From Streptomyces hygroscopicus subsp. hygroscopicus (GTDB lineage Bacteria; Actinomycetota; Actinomycetes; Streptomycetales; Streptomycetaceae), in the NCBI RefSeq assembly GCF_001553455.1, contig NZ_BBOX01000115.1, positions 1-34,087 of the forward strand: a DNA stretch of 34,087 nt, given 5' to 3'. A program made the translations under genes and the position numbers. Every line of letters starts with the position of its first letter. The stretch's first letter is position 1. Below the pieces are notes generated by a model that saw nothing but the letters and a program-made list of their open reading frames with translations, searched no databases and had not been told where the DNA came from. This document shows positions 31,716-34,087 of the stretch, piece after piece.

Positions 31716-32942
31716 ATGGGACCTGCTCATGTAGTCGGCGCGGCAGTCATCGACGGATCGGGGCGCGATCCCAGCAACCTCGACATCACTATCGAGAACG
31801 GCCGCATCACCCGACTCGGTGCCTCCAGCGCGCACGGCGAGCGTCTCGATGCCGAGGGACTGACGATGACGCCCGGCCTGATCGACGCTCACGTCCACCT
31901 GGGCCTGTCGAGCCCGATCCAGCCGCACTTCTCGTTTCAGATAAGCGCAGCCGAGATCGCGGCGGACATCTTCGCCACGGCCGGCGCGACGCTCGACGCC
32001 GGCTTCACCACCGTTCGCGACACCGGCGGGATCGACGGCGGTGTCGTCACCGCGATCGCGAAGGGCAAGGTCAGAGGGCCGCGCGTCCTGTCGTGCGGAC
32101 CCGTTCAGTGCCAGATCGGCGGGCACGGCTACTACGGAGCCGCATGGGAACCCACCGAGCTGTGGAGCAACCACCACATCGCGGGCCTGTGCGCCCTGTC
32201 CATGATGGCGGGCAACGCGGACGAGCTGCGACACAACGTCCGCGAAGCCTTCCGTCGCGGAGCCTCCTTCCTGAAGCTCTGCGTGACCGGCGGAGTGGTG
32301 GGCGCACATGATCGGCTGACCGACACCCAGTTCACCGTCGAAGAGATCGCTGTCGCAGTTCAAGAAGCTGCGGCACGGAACACCTATGTGACCGTTCACG
32401 CCCACAACAACGAGGGCATACGGAATGCGGTCGAGGCCGGGGTGCGCTGTGTCGAGCACGGCACTGGCCTCGACGAATCCACAGCGGCCCTGATGGCCGC
32501 TCGCGAGGTTGCCCTGGTGCCCACCTTCGCCGTCGTCGAGCAACTGCTGCACGACACCGCCGGAGCCGGTCTCGCCGAGTCGACCCGCGACCGAGCCAAG
32601 GGCACACGCGAACAGATGGCGAAGGCGCTCGCTGCCGCCAAGCACGCAGGAGTACGGATCGGGCTGGGTTCCGACCTCATCGGTCCGGCCCAGGACCGTC
32701 GCGGCAAAGAACTCAGCCTGCGCGCAGCCCTCGAGACGCCGATGGACGCGCTCGTGGCGGCGACCCGGACCAACGCCGAGATCCTCGGCCTGTCCGGCCA
32801 GGTGGGTGTCATCACTCCCGGCGCGCAGGCAGACCTCGTTCTGTGGAACGGCAACCCGCTCGAAGACCCAGAACTGTTCTCCGACCCCACCAACGCCGTC
32901 CTCGTCATCCAGGGCGGCCACATCGTAAAGGACCTCAGGTGA
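31716..32942 (+). CDS. Amidohydrolase family protein (imidazolonepropionase/prolidase-like)
   Basis: ATG 31716 with CGGAGGA upstream gives 408 residues. Two-metal amidohydrolase motifs appear in order: GLIDAHVHLG (His59 and His61), FLKLCVTGGV with the probable carboxylated Lys, TVHAHN, CVEHGTGLDE and IGLGSDLIGP with the catalytic Asp. The beta-sandwich parts at both ends are present (DITIENGRITRLG; PGAQADLVLWNGNPLEDPEL). Closest in feel are Xaa-Pro/Xaa-Arg dipeptidases and other subtype III members of COG1228. It probably hydrolyses an amide, peptide or lactone in the cytoplasm. It overlaps the esterase gene by 4 bases and is divergent from the TetR gene. Confidence 0.85.
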   Translation: MGPAHVVGAAVIDGSGRDPSNLDITIENGRITRLGASSAHGERLDAEGLTMTPGLIDAHVHLGLSSPIQPHFSFQISAAEIAADIFATAGATLDAGFTTVRDTGGIDGGVVTAIAKGKVRGPRVLSCGPVQCQIGGHGYYGAAWEPTELWSNHHIAGLCALSMMAGNADELRHNVREAFRRGASFLKLCVTGGVVGAHDRLTDTQFTVEEIAVAVQEAAARNTYVTVHAHNNEGIRNAVEAGVRCVEHGTGLDESTAALMAAREVALVPTFAVVEQLLHDTAGAGLAESTRDRAKGTREQMAKALAAAKHAGVRIGLGSDLIGPAQDRRGKELSLRAALETPMDALVAATRTNAEILGLSGQVGVITPGAQADLVLWNGNPLEDPELFSDPTNAVLVIQGGHIVKDLR

Positions 32943-33793
32943 GCACCATGTGGCAGGGCTGCCTCGCCCACACCGACTACTTCGAGATGCGCTCCAGCGG
33001 TGGGCACGACTACGGCGTCTGGGTCACCACACCACCGCGCTACGACCCTGCCACGGCGCCAGCGCCTGTCGTGTACGTGCTCGACGGCAACTGGGCCGTG
33101 GGCATGACCGCCCCACTCATCGTCACGCAACTGGACCCGATGCAGGCGATTCAGCCCTACGTCCAAGTCAGCGTGGGTTACGCGGGCGAGGAAGCCGAGC
33201 ACTGGGAGCGGTTGCGCAACCGCGACCTCGTGCCGCCCGGCGAACCCATCGCGAAGGAGTACATCGATGCGGTGGAGATGGGGGTCGAAGCGGGCACGAC
33301 GACTCGCGAGCAAGCCGACGCCTACCTCGCTGAATTGAGCGACAGCCGCGGGGATATGTTCCTGGACTTCCTTACCGACGACCTGCACCCGCGGATCGAA
33401 CGCGACTACGGCACAGCCCCGAGCGGTCACGGCCTCTTCGGCTATTCCTACGGCGGACTGTTCAGTCTCTACGCCTGGCTCACCAAGAGCGCCTTCTTCG
33501 AAAGCATCGGCGCGGGCAGCCCCGGCATTGTCCATGCGGACAGTCAGGTCTTCGCGCGTCTTCAAGCAATGGGTGACACTCTGCCCGACACCAAGCTGCA
33601 CGTGACCTTCAACGAGCAGGAGATGCTCGGAGACCTGGCGGTCTACCAGAACCTCACGCAGCACACGGCCACGTTTCTTCACCGCCTCACCTCCCGCGGC
33701 GGATCCGTCACCAGCGCACTCCTGCACGAAACGCATGTGACGGGGTTGCAGGCATCGTTCCTCAGCTACCTCAGGACCTGCCGTGCCCAGTAA
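32939..33793 (+). CDS. Alpha/beta-fold esterase (Fes/IroE-like)
   Basis: GTG 32939 overlaps the amidohydrolase stop; ATG 32948 is an alternative. The 284-residue protein has VVYVLDGNWAVGMTAPLIVT, then the nucleophile elbow GLFGYSYGGLFSLYAW with Ser170, and LLHETHVTGLQASF near the end, where the catalytic His should be. The pattern, DGN early and GxSxGG late, fits the esterase D / enterochelin esterase family. No signal peptide is seen, so it acts in the cytoplasm. Paired with the amidohydrolase it may cleave the same compound in two steps, an ester and an amide bond, under TetR control. Confidence 0.8.
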   Translation: MSTMWQGCLAHTDYFEMRSSGGHDYGVWVTTPPRYDPATAPAPVVYVLDGNWAVGMTAPLIVTQLDPMQAIQPYVQVSVGYAGEEAEHWERLRNRDLVPPGEPIAKEYIDAVEMGVEAGTTTREQADAYLAELSDSRGDMFLDFLTDDLHPRIERDYGTAPSGHGLFGYSYGGLFSLYAWLTKSAFFESIGAGSPGIVHADSQVFARLQAMGDTLPDTKLHVTFNEQEMLGDLAVYQNLTQHTATFLHRLTSRGGSVTSALLHETHVTGLQASFLSYLRTCRAQ

Positions 33794-34087
33794 GCCTGGA
33801 CGCCGCGGCTCTGCCTGACCGCCGCGCCGGGCGGCGGCGCTCCTGGCCAGTGCCCCGCCGCCCCGAGTGCCTGCCACCGCTCGCCGCACCCGACCGGTAC
33901 GTGTCTCGAACCCGAGCCGGTCGCAGAGCTCGCGGCGTGAGACACGGCGGCCAGGCCCGGGCGGAGCGCCACCCGCCCCCGGCCGCCGCCACCTCGGGGC
34001 CGGGTGGCGGCCGCAAGAATCCCGTCAAGGGTGGTGAGGGCGGCGTAAGAGGAGCATCAGAGGGCGTTCCACCCGTCCTGCGCCCGG
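33794..34087. other. No gene supported at the right edge
   Basis: The last 294 bases hold no convincing gene. One minus-strand stretch, about 33940-33880, reads VSRRELCDRLGFETRTGRVR, which has helix-turn-helix character, but no start or surrounding domain is visible. A GC-rich repeat CCGCCGCGCCGGGCGGCGGC near 33820 is a likely hairpin and might terminate the esterase transcript. Confidence 0.3.

Overview
The window looks like a piece of chromosome from Streptomyces or a close actinobacterial relative. Base composition is very GC-rich, codon third positions are almost all G or C, GTG starts are common, and several families present (DUF664/DinB, a methyltransferase-NUDIX fusion, an L32-CobW zinc pair) are typical of that group. 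No rRNA, tRNA or CRISPR was seen. Intact operons alternate with heavily decayed stretches, which suggests an accessory part of the chromosome rather than its core.

Layout. (1) 1-4000: the N-terminus of a lipoprotein, then remnants (IS5-type and IS21-type transposition genes, a beheaded vanX-like dipeptidase), an intact DinB-like gene and a methyltransferase-NUDIX gene with a foreign tail. (2) 4058-9282: a mannose-family PTS locus: GntR/UTRA regulator, EIIC, EIID, EIIB, a two-lobed SIS deglycase or isomerase, EIIA, a strong hairpin, a dedicated HPr, and a truncated enzyme I. (3) 9646-14328: a second sugar locus: MFS sugar porter, DeoR regulator, SIS protein and ROK kinase. Two near-identical promoters carrying the same TGCACGC palindrome tie it together as one DeoR regulon. 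(4) 14662-18907: a methyltransferase, two tyrosine-recombinase remnants, a GNAT gene followed by a broken DHFR-like gene, a divergent LysR regulator and a methyltransferase remnant. (5) 19011-20489: a probable zinc-starvation operon (cysteine-free L32, CobW GTPase) behind a Zur-like box. (6) 20676-25072: mostly pseudogenes (phosphotransferase, glycosyltransferase, SulP, ISL3 and IS701 transposases), with an intact VOC protein and two hypothetical proteins. (7) 25176-30039: an Lrp-like regulator divergent from an operon of MHS transporter, M20 hydrolase and N-acylamino acid racemase. (8) 30067-33793: a PrpD/MmgE pseudogene, then a TetR gene divergent from an amidohydrolase and an alpha/beta-fold esterase.

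How the genes work together. The PTS would phosphorylate an incoming sugar and hand it to the SIS enzyme. The combination of GntR/UTRA, Man-family PTS and a FrlB/GfrF-like SIS protein points to Amadori compounds (fructosamines, glucosamines) or amino sugars. The neighbouring locus would import a free sugar by MFS, phosphorylate it with the ROK kinase and pass it to the second SIS enzyme. The racemase operon would take up N-acylamino acids, interconvert D and L forms, and deacylate one of them.

Most promising systems: the twin SIS sugar loci with their private HPr and DeoR operator set, and the N-acylamino acid operon. All functions are inferred from sequence patterns recognised by eye; no database search was possible.
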